A DNA stretch of 54,194 nucleotides from Helicobacteraceae bacterium (GTDB taxonomy: Bacteria > Campylobacterota > Campylobacteria > Campylobacterales > SZUA-545): contig JAITUT010000035.1 of assembly GCA_031286325.1 (NCBI GenBank), positions 1-54,194 of the forward strand, written 5' to 3'. Of the stretch, positions 16,828-25,496 are shown in pieces. The notes beneath the pieces are model-generated. The model saw nothing but the letters and a program-made list of their open reading frames with translations, searched no databases and had not been told where the DNA came from. The first letter of the stretch is position 1. Each line of letters starts with the position of its first letter. The position numbers and the translations under genes were made by a program.

Positions 16828-16873
16828 AAGGTTTCCCCCCGTAAAATCCATTAGTTTCTCAAAAGTAACTACC

Positions 16874-16887
16874 GCACTTTTAAGTGC
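16874..16887. promoter_or_regulatory. Candidate HxlR operator
   Basis: GCACTT-TT-AAGTGC is an inverted repeat four bases upstream of the -35 box of the divergent gene. The position between the two genes makes it the obvious candidate binding site; binding is inferred. Confidence 0.45.
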
Positions 16888-16891
16888 CTAC

Positions 16892-16920
16892 TTTACATTT
16901 GAGCCTTTGTATGTTATTAT
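16892..16920 (+). promoter_or_regulatory. Promoter of the NAD(P)-binding protein gene
   Basis: TTTACA (16892-16897), 17 bases, then TATTAT (16915-16920), with GGAGG and ATG downstream. Confidence 0.65.
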
Positions 16921-16972
16921 ACCAACAAGGGAAGAAATTGTCAAGCCCTAATAATATTTGGAGGTTTCCAAG

Positions 16973-17611
16973 ATGAAAATCGCGGTAATCGGAGCAAACG
17001 GGAAAGCGGGTAGTCTGATAGTCAAAGAGGCGGTTAACAGAGGGCACAATGTAACCGCAATCGTCCGCGACGAAAACAAGGCGGCGGGATTGAAAGCCGA
17101 CAAGGTTTTAGTTAAGGATTTATTCAAGCTGACTTACGACGATGTAAAGGAGTACGAGGTCATAGTTGACGCTTTCGGCGCGTGGAGTGCCGAAACGATA
17201 CCGCTTCATATCAGCGCGACAAAACACCTTTGCGACATTTTAAGCGGTAAAGAAAACAGGCTTATAATAGTCGGCGGCGCGGGCAGTCTTTACGTTAATC
17301 CCGAACGCACGGTAATGCTTATCGACACGCCCGAATTTCCCGATATGTTCAAACCGTTGGCAAAAGCGCAAGGGCAAGCGCTCCAAGATTTGCGCGGAAG
17401 GAATGACGTTCGCTGGACGTTTTTAAGCCCCGCCGCGGATTTCAGAGCGGACGGCGGGCGCACGGGAAAATATAAATCAGGCGGCGAGGAGCTTATGGTT
17501 GACAGTCAGGGAGTTCCGCAAATAAGCTATGCCGATTACGCGATAGCGTTAGTTGACGAAGCTGAAAAAGGCGAGCATATAAAATCTCGGTTTTCGGTTG
17601 TCGCGCAGTAA
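16973..17611 (+). CDS. NmrA-like NAD(P)-binding atypical SDR
   Basis: The 212-residue Rossmann protein starts MKIAVIGANGKAGSLIVKEA, a GxxGxxG dinucleotide-binding loop typical of atypical short-chain dehydrogenases of the NmrA/YwnB kind. It lacks the YxxxK catalytic pair of classical SDRs as far as I can see. Such proteins act as quinone or flavin reductases or redox sensors. The GGAGG site eight bases before ATG 16973 fixes the start. It is divergent from the HxlR regulator, and the PPOX protein follows after a CCGCCAAT-GTTTT-ATTGGCGG hairpin (17629-17649). Confidence 0.88.
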   Translation: MKIAVIGANGKAGSLIVKEAVNRGHNVTAIVRDENKAAGLKADKVLVKDLFKLTYDDVKEYEVIVDAFGAWSAETIPLHISATKHLCDILSGKENRLIIVGGAGSLYVNPERTVMLIDTPEFPDMFKPLAKAQGQALQDLRGRNDVRWTFLSPAADFRADGGRTGKYKSGGEELMVDSQGVPQISYADYAIALVDEAEKGEHIKSRFSVVAQ

Positions 17612-17673
17612 AAAAGCGTTAAATCGCTCCGCCAATGTTTTATTGGCGGGGCAAACGTCGCGGGGGTAATGTT

Positions 17674-18060
17674 ATGTTTGAATACGGCAATTTTTTCACG
17701 CAAAACAAAAACGGCGTTATGGGAACGGTAGATAGCGGAAAAGCAAGAACAAGAACATTTCAAGTCTTGTGGACAGAGGATAACAGGCTGTATTTTTGCA
17801 CAGGCAATCACAAGCCCGTATACAAGCAAATGAAAGCAAATCCCAACGTATCTTTTACCGCTTTGAATGTGCGGACAATGGAATCGGTAAGCGTATGCGG
17901 AACGGCGGTTTTTGTTGACGATAAAGAGGGAAAGAAAAGAGCGTTGGACGAAAATTCGGGAATTAAAGAAATTTATAAAACGCCCGACAACCCCGCCTTT
18001 GAATTGCTTTATCTTGAAGTCTCGGACGTTTCCGCTTTTACTTTTTCAAATTCCAAATAA
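17674..18060 (+). CDS. Pyridoxamine 5'-phosphate oxidase-family flavin-binding protein
   Basis: The 128-residue split-barrel protein reads GVMGTVDSGKARTRTFQVLW, then RLYFCTGNHKPVYKQMKANP. This is the layout of small PPOX-like FMN-binding proteins, in which the N-K-P-V-Y-K-Q segment contacts the flavin. The substrate is unknown. The start ATG 17674 follows a GGGGGT site. Together with the neighbouring NmrA-like protein and HxlR regulator it looks like an oxidative or electrophile stress unit upstream of the macrodomain-sirtuin pair. Confidence 0.85.
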   Translation: MFEYGNFFTQNKNGVMGTVDSGKARTRTFQVLWTEDNRLYFCTGNHKPVYKQMKANPNVSFTALNVRTMESVSVCGTAVFVDDKEGKKRALDENSGIKEIYKTPDNPAFELLYLEVSDVSAFTFSNSK

Positions 18061-18081
18061 GCGATAGCGCAAGAGGTTGCT

Positions 18082-18843
18082 ATGAATAAAAACGAACGGC
18101 TTGAAACGCTGATAAAAGAATTATCGTCCGCAGAGATCCCGTATAGCTTTGAGGACAAATGGCGGCTTTTCCGTTCCCTTGTCAATGTGCGGAAACCTAA
18201 GCCGATAAGCCGCGAATTTCTGAAAATACAAGACGAACTATTACAGTCGCTTATAAAGGAAAAGGGCGTAACCGCGATAGACGAATTGCGCCCGATTAAA
18301 GACAATATTTATCTTTGGCAAGGCGATATTACAACCCTTAAGATCGGCGCGATTGTCAATGCCGCCAATAGCGGTATGCTCGGTTGTTTTGCGCCTTGCC
18401 ACGCTTGCATTGATAACGTTATTCATACATTCGCGGGGGTTCAGTTACGGTTAGAATGCGCGGAGATTATGAAAAAGCAAGGATATTCAGAGCCGACAGG
18501 ACGGGCGAAAATAACAAAAGCGTACAATCTGCCTTGCGATTATATTCTGCATACGGTCGGAGCGATCGTACTCGGCGAATTAACGGAAACGGATTGTAAA
18601 ATATTGTCTTCGTGTTATCGTTCCTGTTTGGAATTAGCGGAGGAAAACGGCGTAAATTCCATAGCGTTTTGCTGTATATCAACGGGGGAGTTTCATTTTC
18701 CGAACGAAAAAGCGGCGGAAATAGCGATTGATGCCGTTACCCGATTTATCGGCGAAAAGCAGAGCGGAATAAAAATCGTTTTTAACGTATTCAAGGATTT
18801 TGATTATGAAATTTATAAACGGCTACTCGGAAAAAATTCATAA
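18082..18843 (+). CDS. Zinc-dependent macrodomain ADP-ribosyl hydrolase
   Basis: The 253-residue protein has an N-terminal helical region, then the macrodomain core GDITTLKIGAIVNAANSGMLGC. The next segment, CFAPCHACIDNVIHTFAG, supplies the Cys/His residues typical of the Zn-Macro class. These enzymes remove ADP-ribose from proteins and are encoded beside SirTM sirtuins, as here. An AAGAGG site precedes the ATG. It overlaps the sirtuin gene by 38 bases, so the pair is coupled. The pairing strongly supports reversible protein ADP-ribosylation. Confidence 0.92.
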   Translation: MNKNERLETLIKELSSAEIPYSFEDKWRLFRSLVNVRKPKPISREFLKIQDELLQSLIKEKGVTAIDELRPIKDNIYLWQGDITTLKIGAIVNAANSGMLGCFAPCHACIDNVIHTFAGVQLRLECAEIMKKQGYSEPTGRAKITKAYNLPCDYILHTVGAIVLGELTETDCKILSSCYRSCLELAEENGVNSIAFCCISTGEFHFPNEKAAEIAIDAVTRFIGEKQSGIKIVFNVFKDFDYEIYKRLLGKNS

Positions 18844-19681
18844 ATTAAAACAAGCGATTGACGATGCGGAAAAGATTGTGATCGGCGCGGGAAGCGGGTT
18901 GTCAACATCGGGCGGGATTGCGTATTCTGGGGAGCGTTTTCAAAAGAATTTTGCCGATTTTATCACCAAATATCATTTTAAAGATATGTTTTCGGCTACA
19001 TTTTATCCTTATAACTCCCCGCAGGAATATTGGGCGTATATGAGCCGCCATATCGTTCTTAACCGTTACGCCGCGCCGGTCGGGGCGGTTTATTATGATT
19101 TGTTTAATCTTATAAAAGACAAGGACTATTTCGTAATCACAACAAACGTAGACCACCAATTTCAAAAGGCGGGATTTGATAAAGAACGATTATTTTATAC
19201 ACAAGGCGATTATGGATTATTTCAATGTTCCGTTCCCTGTCATAATCAAACATACGACAATGAAGAGACGGTTATGAAAATGGCGAGGGAACAAACCGCT
19301 TTATCTGTTCCCAAAGCGTTAATTCCATACTGTCCTAAATGCGGAAAGCCTATCTCAATGAACCTGCGCTGCGATAATTCGTTTGTTGAAAATGACGGTT
19401 GGCGTTTAGCGCAAAGGCGATACAACAAATTTATTGGAGAACGCGCCGATTCAAAGGTTTTATATTTGGAACTAGGCGTTGGCAACAACACGCCAGTTAT
19501 TATCAAGTTTCCGTTTTGGCTTATGACGGCGCAAAATCCAAAAGCAGTTTACGCTTGCGTTAATTTGGGCGAAACGTTTGCGCCAAACGAAATTAAAAAT
19601 CAATCTATTTGTATAGATAATGATATAAGCGAGATAATTCATTCTATACGGCAAAAACTTAATACGGAAATCACGCTATAA
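18806..19681 (+). CDS. SirTM-type (class M) sirtuin, protein ADP-ribosyltransferase
   Basis: The 291-residue protein has a sirtuin NAD pocket (GAGSGLSTSGGI), TTNVDHQFQKAGF, QGDYGLFQC and a zinc ribbon (CPKCGKPI, with further Cys in CHNQ and RCDN). Class M sirtuins use NAD to ADP-ribosylate a lipoylated GcvH-like protein rather than deacetylate, and a macrodomain reverses the mark. In described operons GcvH-L and a lipoate ligase are present; neither is visible here. The start at 18806 has AAGGA eight bases upstream, inside the macrodomain gene. The cluster is lower in G+C than the core genes and was probably acquired. Confidence 0.9.
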   Translation: MKFINGYSEKIHKLKQAIDDAEKIVIGAGSGLSTSGGIAYSGERFQKNFADFITKYHFKDMFSATFYPYNSPQEYWAYMSRHIVLNRYAAPVGAVYYDLFNLIKDKDYFVITTNVDHQFQKAGFDKERLFYTQGDYGLFQCSVPCHNQTYDNEETVMKMAREQTALSVPKALIPYCPKCGKPISMNLRCDNSFVENDGWRLAQRRYNKFIGERADSKVLYLELGVGNNTPVIIKFPFWLMTAQNPKAVYACVNLGETFAPNEIKNQSICIDNDISEIIHSIRQKLNTEITL

Positions 19682-19791
19682 ATCTGTCAAACGCCTTTTG
19701 AAATGTCGCGAAAATTAGAAATCAAATATCATTTTCCAGTCTAGATGGCGCGGCGAAATGCCGCGCGCTATAGTTTTTATTATTCGCCGCG

Positions 19792-19974
19792 CTATTGCTC
19801 GCCGCGAGCGGCTTTGATCGCGGCGGCGCGGATAAAAGAGGCGATTGACAAGCCAGCTTTCTTTGCGCCGTCCGCGATTACCTCGTATTCTTCAATACTT
19901 GTAACGATGTGGATTTGCCGCTCTCGCTTTTTTTGGCTGGGCTTGCGCACATTTTGGTTTCCTTTTGCGCTCAT
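19792..19974 (-). CDS. Small ribbon-helix-helix-like protein
   Basis: The 60-residue product has a basic N-terminus, a short beta segment (RQIHIVTSIEEYEVI) and two helices with SIASFIRAAAIKAA. This is the layout of small ribbon-helix-helix DNA-binding proteins of antitoxins or mobilisation accessory proteins. An AAAGAGAAT site lies in front of the ATG. The frame is open for 78 more codons upstream (to a TTG at 20208) and that part could be translated, but its start is weak. No toxin partner is recognised. Confidence 0.55.
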   Translation of the reverse strand: MSAKGNQNVRKPSQKKRERQIHIVTSIEEYEVIADGAKKAGLSIASFIRAAAIKAARGEQ

Positions 19975-20235
19975 ATAAATTCTCTTTTTTTTGTGCCGCC
20001 CAAATTGAGCGATCGGCGTAATTATTCTCGTGATCGCCGCCCAAAAGCGAGCGTAACTCTCGCGATCAAACGGCGCGATCACGGCTTCGTCGTGATAACG
20101 CGAAACTAACTCGCCGAGCGCGGGTAAATAAGTTTTGAAATATGAGAACGCGCGTTCATCGCCCGTTAAACAATCGTCAATCGTCTCATACCAGACGATC
20201 GCAATCAAGTTATTATCGCCGTATTCCGCGCGAAG

Positions 20236-20976
20236 TCAAAATCTGGCGGAAACCCCAGCAAACGCCCCCGCGATCTTAATATCAAGTTCGCCGTCAAAGC
20301 CGCTCATTTTGTCTTTAACGACAATTTCCTGCTGGCGATAGCCTACCTCCACGGCAAACTTCAACAAAAATTCCAGCGTCAAATCAGCTTTCACGCGGTA
20401 ATCCGCCGCGCGCGAGCCGTCATAACTCACATATTTCGCGTCCGCTTCCAAGCCAATTGGCGCGGCGGGAATGTCAAAGCGCGCGCCCAAATAGAGCGTC
20501 GGCAAAACGCCGCTGCCGCTCGCGCTCTTTTCCGCCCCCGCCCCCGCGACTTTGAGTTTAGCGTCTAAGTTGAGAGCCGAAAGCCCAAGCCGCAAATCCA
20601 CAAGCGGGATTGGCAAATTGTAGTAAGCCGTGATCGCCAGAGTATCCGCTTTGAGATCGGTCGCGGCGTTCGCGGCAAAGTCTTGTCCGCCGAATTTGAG
20701 CGGGATTTGGGCGTCGCCCTTTTCGCTAAACTTGTTCAAATCTACGCGCAAATTCGGCAAAATCGGCACGAAATGCTCCAAATACGCCCAAGCGTAGATG
20801 TTGTTTGACTTATCAAGCCCAGCGTCTTTCGCCTTGAAGCGATCGCCCTCATACTGCGCCTCGCCGCTGATTTTGCCCATAAACGAGCCTACGCCCGCGC
20901 CGAAGCCCAACACATCGGCGCTCATCGTTTGCGCCGCCGCCGCGATCAAAACCGCCGCCGCAACATATTTTTTCAT
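20236..20976 (-). CDS. Outer-membrane beta-barrel protein (TIGR04219-like)
   Basis: The 246-residue protein has a cleavable signal peptide (MKKYVAAAVLIAAAAQTMSA). After it come GFGAGVGSFMGKISGEA, alternating beta strands, and a C-terminal phenylalanine (VSARF) expected by the barrel assembly machinery. The pattern fits the TIGR04219 family of small outer-membrane proteins seen in Campylobacterota. Its cargo or function is unknown. Confidence 0.8.
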   Translation of the reverse strand: MKKYVAAAVLIAAAAQTMSADVLGFGAGVGSFMGKISGEAQYEGDRFKAKDAGLDKSNNIYAWAYLEHFVPILPNLRVDLNKFSEKGDAQIPLKFGGQDFAANAATDLKADTLAITAYYNLPIPLVDLRLGLSALNLDAKLKVAGAGAEKSASGSGVLPTLYLGARFDIPAAPIGLEADAKYVSYDGSRAADYRVKADLTLEFLLKFAVEVGYRQQEIVVKDKMSGFDGELDIKIAGAFAGVSARF

Positions 20977-21147
20977 TACAAAGCCTTTGTTTTGATTTCC
21001 CGCGACGGCTGAAAACCGCCGTTTGCGAGTGGAAATTTTGGATTATAGCAAACTCTCAAAGCGCGCGCAGCGGCGTTAAAACGGTCGCTTACTAGAAACT
21101 TTGCCGATTTCGCAAAAATGTCTTTTGCCGCTAATTTAACGCGAACT

Positions 21148-22215
21148 TCACTTGATCATTCTTCGCAAAATGCCGTTGTTTTCGATCAGATCAATTGCGC
21201 GATCAAACGAATCAGGCTCGCTCAAAATCGTGTAAAACCCAGCTTTGATATTCGGCGCGATCTTTAACGCCTCGATAAATTCCGTTTTGTTGATCGGGTC
21301 TTTCGCCGCTAACTCCCAAAAGCCCGTCTTGTCAAGGATTTCATCTAGCAGATCGCGGTTTGGATTGCCCTGCAAAGCAGCGCACAAATACGCCGCGATC
21401 GCGACTTGAAAGCCGTGCAGCTTCGGCTCCGCGCTGATTTGATCCAAAGCGTGCGAAATTAAATGCTCCGATCCGCTTGCGGGGCGCGAGCTGCCCGCGA
21501 CCTCCATCGCAATGCCGCTCATAGTTAGCGAGGTGGCGAGCGATCGCTGAAATTCCATAGCGTAAATGTCGTAGCTGTGCTTCAAAAAGAGCAAATCCAG
21601 CGAGTTGTACGAGATCATTGAGGCGAAGTCATTTACGTGCTCATGCCCGCGATTGAACGCCTCTTTCCAATCGTAGAGCGCCGTGATTTTGGAGACCATA
21701 TCGCCCACGCCCGAATAGATGTAATTTGCGGGCGAGGCGCCGATGATGTCAAGGTCAATGACGATCCCAAAGGGCATTTTAGATTTGATACTTTTGCGCT
21801 TTTTTTGGACGAGAAGCGACGAGGTTGGCGAGCAAAAGCCGTCGTTTGAGAGGATTGTGGGGGCGCAAATATATGGTTTTTGCAGCAAAAACGCGGTGTA
21901 TTTCGCCGCGTCCAACGCTTTGCCGCCGCCGATACCTACGATCGCATCTGTGTCGTAGGGCAGCGCGAAGGCGGCGTGAGCGATGTCGCTTAACTCTATA
22001 CTCTCGGTAAAAGTCTGACTCAAAACCTCCACGCCGTTTTCCGTGAGCGAGGCGCTAAACTTTGGCTCAATGAGTTTTAGCGAGGATTTGCCCATTATGA
22101 TCGCGATTTTTTTCATCTCTTTGTCGGCGAGATATTTGCCCACGCGGCCTATTTTGCCCGCGCCGATTTTGAGGAGATACGGGATCGCGATCTGTTTTAC
22201 GATTGGAATTAGCAT
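21148..22215 (-). CDS. Glycerol-1-phosphate dehydrogenase-like (AraM/EgsA type) or iron-containing alcohol dehydrogenase
   Basis: The 355-residue dehydrogenase has GIGGGKALDAAKYTA (NAD binding), PTILSNDGFCSPTSSL and GSEHLISHALD. The latter two carry residues typical of the G1P dehydrogenase/glycerol dehydrogenase branch, with metal-binding Asp and His. It would reduce dihydroxyacetone phosphate or a related compound with NAD(P)H. AAGGAGCG precedes the ATG. An HAD phosphatase lies just downstream on the same strand, which fits a path from a phosphorylated to a free polyol; this is inference. Confidence 0.8.
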   Translation of the reverse strand: MLIPIVKQIAIPYLLKIGAGKIGRVGKYLADKEMKKIAIIMGKSSLKLIEPKFSASLTENGVEVLSQTFTESIELSDIAHAAFALPYDTDAIVGIGGGKALDAAKYTAFLLQKPYICAPTILSNDGFCSPTSSLLVQKKRKSIKSKMPFGIVIDLDIIGASPANYIYSGVGDMVSKITALYDWKEAFNRGHEHVNDFASMISYNSLDLLFLKHSYDIYAMEFQRSLATSLTMSGIAMEVAGSSRPASGSEHLISHALDQISAEPKLHGFQVAIAAYLCAALQGNPNRDLLDEILDKTGFWELAAKDPINKTEFIEALKIAPNIKAGFYTILSEPDSFDRAIDLIENNGILRRMIK

Positions 22216-22360
22216 AATGCGCTCCTTGTAGCCGCTTTATTGCAAATTATAGGCTTATTGCGTTATTAAAAACCCCGAAATTCAAACGAAAGATATAAAT
22301 CCCGTTGCGTTCGTGATCGCGCGCGAAGCGGTAGGGCGCGGCGCGCGTTACTGCGGAATT

Positions 22361-22437
22361 TAGCGCATAGGCAAATTTTAATGTTTTCAAAGACAACGTC
22401 TTTTGCCGCAAAAGGAGTTTTGCCCCCTCGAGAAATT
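22361..22437. repeat. Copy of the dispersed hairpin element
   Basis: AAAGAC-AAC-GTCTTT (22389-22403) is followed by a conserved end CTCGAGAAATT. It has the same layout as the copies before fba and at 43.75 kb. Confidence 0.55.
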
Positions 22438-22449
22438 AAAATTAAAACT

Positions 22450-23106
22450 TCACCGCCCCTGCGCTAGAATATAATCCTTGATCGCGCTAAAGTCAGGTAG
22501 CTCGCGATACGCGATCTTTTGCTTTTCGCACTCATCTTTCAAAATTTTGCGCGCGAATACGACATCAGCCAATTTCGCCGCCTCCACATCAGGCGGTCCG
22601 TCTCCGGCGAAGATCACTTTGTAGCCCTCTTTTTTTAACTTTTCTATCAATTTTACCTTTGAAACGCCCGTTTTTTCGTCATAAAATTCGTCTGTTTTGT
22701 CAGGCTCAAACATTACAAGCCCTTGATCTTCGTAGTAGCGCGATCTGTTTGTAAGAAGCCTGATGTAATACTCCGCGATCAGATCGCCGATCAAATAATT
22801 GATGTAATAGTCGCAACCCGCGCTGACGATGTAGATCGGAATGTCGCGATCTTGGCAGATTTTGAAGGTCTCTTTTGCCTCGTTATCCACGCGCATTTTG
22901 TTGATGAGCGCGTGAAATTCGTCGTGGCTGGCGCGAATGGAGCCATACATACTTTTGAGCGCTTTAAAGTGTGTGATTTTGCCCGCCAAATAGTCGCGCC
23001 ACGGTGCAAGCGCCGCCTCGTCAAAAAACTCGTTCGATGTATAAACGAAGAAGTCGTCGTCCGTGATCGTGCCGTCAAAGTCGCTCACAAATGCCCAGCT
23101 TTGCAT
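22450..23106 (-). CDS. HAD-family phosphatase, MtnX-like
   Basis: The 218-residue product has the HAD motif I DFDGTITDDD (nucleophile Asp), motif II-like IVSAG, and motif IV GDGPPDVEAA. The cap region resembles MtnX/PSPase-type HAD-IB proteins. MtnX acts in methionine salvage, but no other salvage gene is here, so only a small-molecule phosphatase can be claimed. ATG 23106 is preferred to the upstream start at 23142 because HAD proteins of this kind begin close to motif I. It lies upstream of the G1P dehydrogenase-like gene on the same strand. Confidence 0.82.
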   Translation of the reverse strand: MQSWAFVSDFDGTITDDDFFVYTSNEFFDEAALAPWRDYLAGKITHFKALKSMYGSIRASHDEFHALINKMRVDNEAKETFKICQDRDIPIYIVSAGCDYYINYLIGDLIAEYYIRLLTNRSRYYEDQGLVMFEPDKTDEFYDEKTGVSKVKLIEKLKKEGYKVIFAGDGPPDVEAAKLADVVFARKILKDECEKQKIAYRELPDFSAIKDYILAQGR

Positions 23107-23305
23107 ATCAATCCTTCGCGGTTTTATGCGGGAGCATAACAAAAAGGCGATTAAATGAGCGGCTTTTAAGACGATTTTTGCCGCTGAAAGCCGCTAAATT
23201 TCGCGCGATTTTCACGATCGCGGAAGAGAACGAGAGTTTATTGGAGCGGTGTTGTCGGCAGGGACGCGACGTTGTGTTTGGGCGGACGCGCCTAACCGCG
23301 AGGCA

Positions 23306-23557
23306 TTAAGCCGCCTCAAGGAGCGACGCTTGCTCAGCCTCTTTAGCTTTTGCCCACTGTTTAAGAAAGGGCATATACTTTTCGCGCATATCCTTTATCT
23401 CTTTGGCAACGGGTTCGAATTCATTATCGTTGTTAATCATTTCATTGAGGATATAAAGCAATCTTGCTTTATCCTTTTTAGCCTCTGGCTTCTTGCATAT
23501 ATACATATAAAGGCTCATCGCGCTTTCATATAAATACTCAAACTGGCTAACTCTCAT
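23306..23557 (-). CDS. Hypothetical 83-residue helical protein
   Basis: I do not recognise this family. The protein is fully helical and charged (KAKEAEQASLLEAA at the end), without a membrane segment. AGAGGTG precedes the ATG, and base composition is lower in G+C than its neighbours. It lies just downstream of a possible ribbon-helix-helix fragment, which suggests a remnant of a small two-gene unit. Confidence 0.5.
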   Translation of the reverse strand: MRVSQFEYLYESAMSLYMYICKKPEAKKDKARLLYILNEMINNDNEFEPVAKEIKDMREKYMPFLKQWAKAKEAEQASLLEAA

Positions 23558-23605
23558 TATTGTACACCTCTTTATTTGTTTTACGGCTTATATCGCAAAT
23601 CCGAA

Positions 23606-23750
23606 CTACGCAAGAGTACCGTCCCGCCGTAGTTTTTCGCGGATCGCGATCTTTGCGTAGGTTGAGAGTTTCATTCCCTCATTGCGGATTAGTTTAACCC
23701 ACTCTTCAGGAACGTTATAAATGATGTGATTTCGCGAAAGGGGCGAGGCG
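23606..23750 (-). pseudogene. Possible ribbon-helix-helix fragment without a clear start
   Basis: The frame reads NHIIYNVPEEWVKLIRNEGM, then KLSTYAKIAIREKLRRDG and a stop. This looks like a small antitoxin-type DNA-binding protein. A TAG closes the frame upstream and no ATG, GTG or TTG precedes the conserved part, so it is probably a remnant. The rest of 23750-23958 shows nothing recognisable. Confidence 0.35.
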
Positions 23751-23958
23751 CATAATTTCTATAATAGGTTTCTCTTATTTAACGTGTAATGTGGCTTAAC
23801 GGAGGGCGAAACCCGTATTAACAGAGGCGTTAATCTCTATTAACGACCTGTAATTTTTCGCCTGTTTTGTCCCCTATTTTGTCCCCCAGCAAAATTTTAA
23901 GAGAGGAAAAACAAAAGAACAAAAGCAAATAAACCGCATAGCCACGCTATTTATTCGT

Positions 23959-24036
23959 GGCGGTCCGGACGGGGCTCGAACCCGCGACCTCCGCCGTGAC
24001 AGGGCGGCGCTCTAACCAACTGAGCTACCGGACCGC
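23959..24036 (-). tRNA. tRNA-Asp (GTC)
   Basis: The cloverleaf has a seven-base acceptor stem GCGGTCC/GGACCGC, the anticodon loop CTGTCAC with GTC, and the T-arm GGTTCGAGCC. CCA is not encoded. It is the last of four tRNA genes in a row on this strand. Confidence 0.95.
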
Positions 24037-24073
24037 AAGAAGAATGCGGCAAAAACACAAGAACAAAGAAGAA

Positions 24074-24146
24074 TGGACGCTACTGGACTCGAACCAATGA
24101 CATCCACCTTGTAAGGGTGGCGCTCTACCAACTGAGCTAAGCGTCC
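24074..24146 (-). tRNA. tRNA-Val (TAC)
   Basis: The acceptor stem is GGACGCT/AGCGTCC, the anticodon loop contains TAC and the T-loop is GGTTCGAGTCC. CCA is not encoded. Confidence 0.95.
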
Positions 24147-24179
24147 GCAACGAAATTTTAGCGAAGTCTTTAAAAGGCG

Positions 24180-24252
24180 CGTCCCCAAGAGGATTTGAAC
24201 CTCTGTCGCCGCCTCGAAAAGACGGGGTCCTTGGCCGCTAGACGATGGGGAC
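24180..24252 (-). tRNA. tRNA-Glu (TTC)
   Basis: The acceptor stem is GTCCCCA/TGGGGAC, the anticodon loop TTTTCGA contains TTC, and the T-loop is GGTTCAAATCC. CCA is not encoded. Confidence 0.95.
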
Positions 24253-24258
24253 CCAATA

Positions 24259-24331
24259 TGACCCGTGTTGGACTCGAACCAACGGCCCTCTCATTAAAAG
24301 TGAGATGCTCTACCGACTGAGCTAACGGGTC
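24259..24331 (-). tRNA. tRNA-Lys (TTT)
   Basis: The acceptor stem is GACCCGT/ACGGGTC, the anticodon is TTT, and the T-loop is GGTTCGAGTCC. CCA is not encoded. This is the first gene of the Lys-Glu-Val-Asp tRNA cluster. Confidence 0.95.
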
Positions 24332-24682
24332 GCAAAACGAGGGCGAATTATGCCCGAACTAAACTTAATAGTCAATAAGAAATGAGCGAGTTTTCAAAAA
24401 CTTTTGCCCTTTACAGTTGAAAACCTGCCTAAAAATCACTAAAAACTCAGAGATAAGGTAAATTTAATATCGCGCCGATCCAAAAATTTTTTTCGAAGCG
24501 ATCTGTTCGCGGCGATCCGCGGAATTATCGCAAGCGGCGTGAAAAATATCAAATTGTCCGAAAGCTCCGCGCCGCGTGTTGAAATCGATGAAGCCGCCGC
24601 GATCGCCGCTATCCTAACGATCACCGCGAGATCGCGATCTTGCGATCCTGCGATCACCGCGATCCGCAAAAACGTTAACTTT
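24332..24682. other. Stretch without a supported gene
   Basis: The region between the tRNA cluster and the next gene is rich in GATCGCG words. It has open frames on both strands but none with a ribosome binding site or a recognisable product. Confidence 0.6.
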
Positions 24683-25423
24683 TCACGCCGCCTTTGTTTT
24701 GCTCTCTATCTCCTGCGGCTCTTCGTCGATCGCGGGGTAATTCAAATCCGCCGAAATGTAGATGTTGATCGCCGCCGCGTCGCGTTCGGGATCGTAGATG
24801 TCGCATTCAAGCGCGATCTCGCGCCACTCCGCGGGTGATCGCTTCACGGCTTTATTAGTGTTGTCAGCGTCTCGTTTGGCGTCCGTAGTGCGCGGAGTTA
24901 GTTCGCCGCGGAACAACAAAAGCATATTTGAGAGCGCTTCAATTTGCTGTTTTGAGGTTAGCTCCGAGCGATCATAAATGTCGCGCCATTGCCCGTAATT
25001 TTTCGCCCGCTCGCGCATTTTGGTAACGGCTGCGGCGCGAATCGTTGAGCCGTCAGGAGAGATGTCCAAAACTTCGCGCCAGCGGTCAAAGTCGTTGCCC
25101 GCATATTCTTCAAGACGTTTTTTGCAGAGATTTGTCAGCGTAGCGTCAGCGTTTGAAATTTCGTGGAGTTGCACCCATTGCGCGGGTTCAAGTGATAAAT
25201 TGGAGATTTTCTCAAACGCCAAAAATCGCGACGGCGTGTCCTCTTTCGCCGAATTATAGACTTCAAGCCACTCGCCCATTTGCGTTAGGTGTACGAAGTG
25301 CTTGAAATAGACTTCGCCCCTGCGATCGGCTAAATTGTTGTAATACCAGATCGCCTCGCTCGTGGTGAGGCGGTTTGGGACATCGTATGGAATCTCTTCG
25401 AGAGAAAGCTCTTTTGTATCCAT
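24683..25423 (-). CDS. Hypothetical helical protein
   Basis: The 246-residue soluble protein has no signal peptide. It has recurrent W-x5-Y/W helix starts (EWLEVYNS, RWREVLDIS, QWRDIYDRS, EWREIALE) spaced at about 40-60 residues, which suggests a helical-repeat fold. I do not recognise a family or active site. G+C and codon use match the core genome, so it is probably long resident. Confidence 0.65.
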   Translation of the reverse strand: MDTKELSLEEIPYDVPNRLTTSEAIWYYNNLADRRGEVYFKHFVHLTQMGEWLEVYNSAKEDTPSRFLAFEKISNLSLEPAQWVQLHEISNADATLTNLCKKRLEEYAGNDFDRWREVLDISPDGSTIRAAAVTKMRERAKNYGQWRDIYDRSELTSKQQIEALSNMLLLFRGELTPRTTDAKRDADNTNKAVKRSPAEWREIALECDIYDPERDAAAINIYISADLNYPAIDEEPQEIESKTKAA

Positions 25424-25496
25424 TTTAGCCCTCGCGGAAAAAGTCTAGCGAGTATATATCGGTTAAAACGGGCGGTTTAGAAACATTTTGAAGCGG

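Noticed and set aside
24439-24669. 76-codon frame after the tRNA cluster
   Set aside because: The product is a run of Ala/Ile/Arg from GATCGCG words with no good start; treated as chance.
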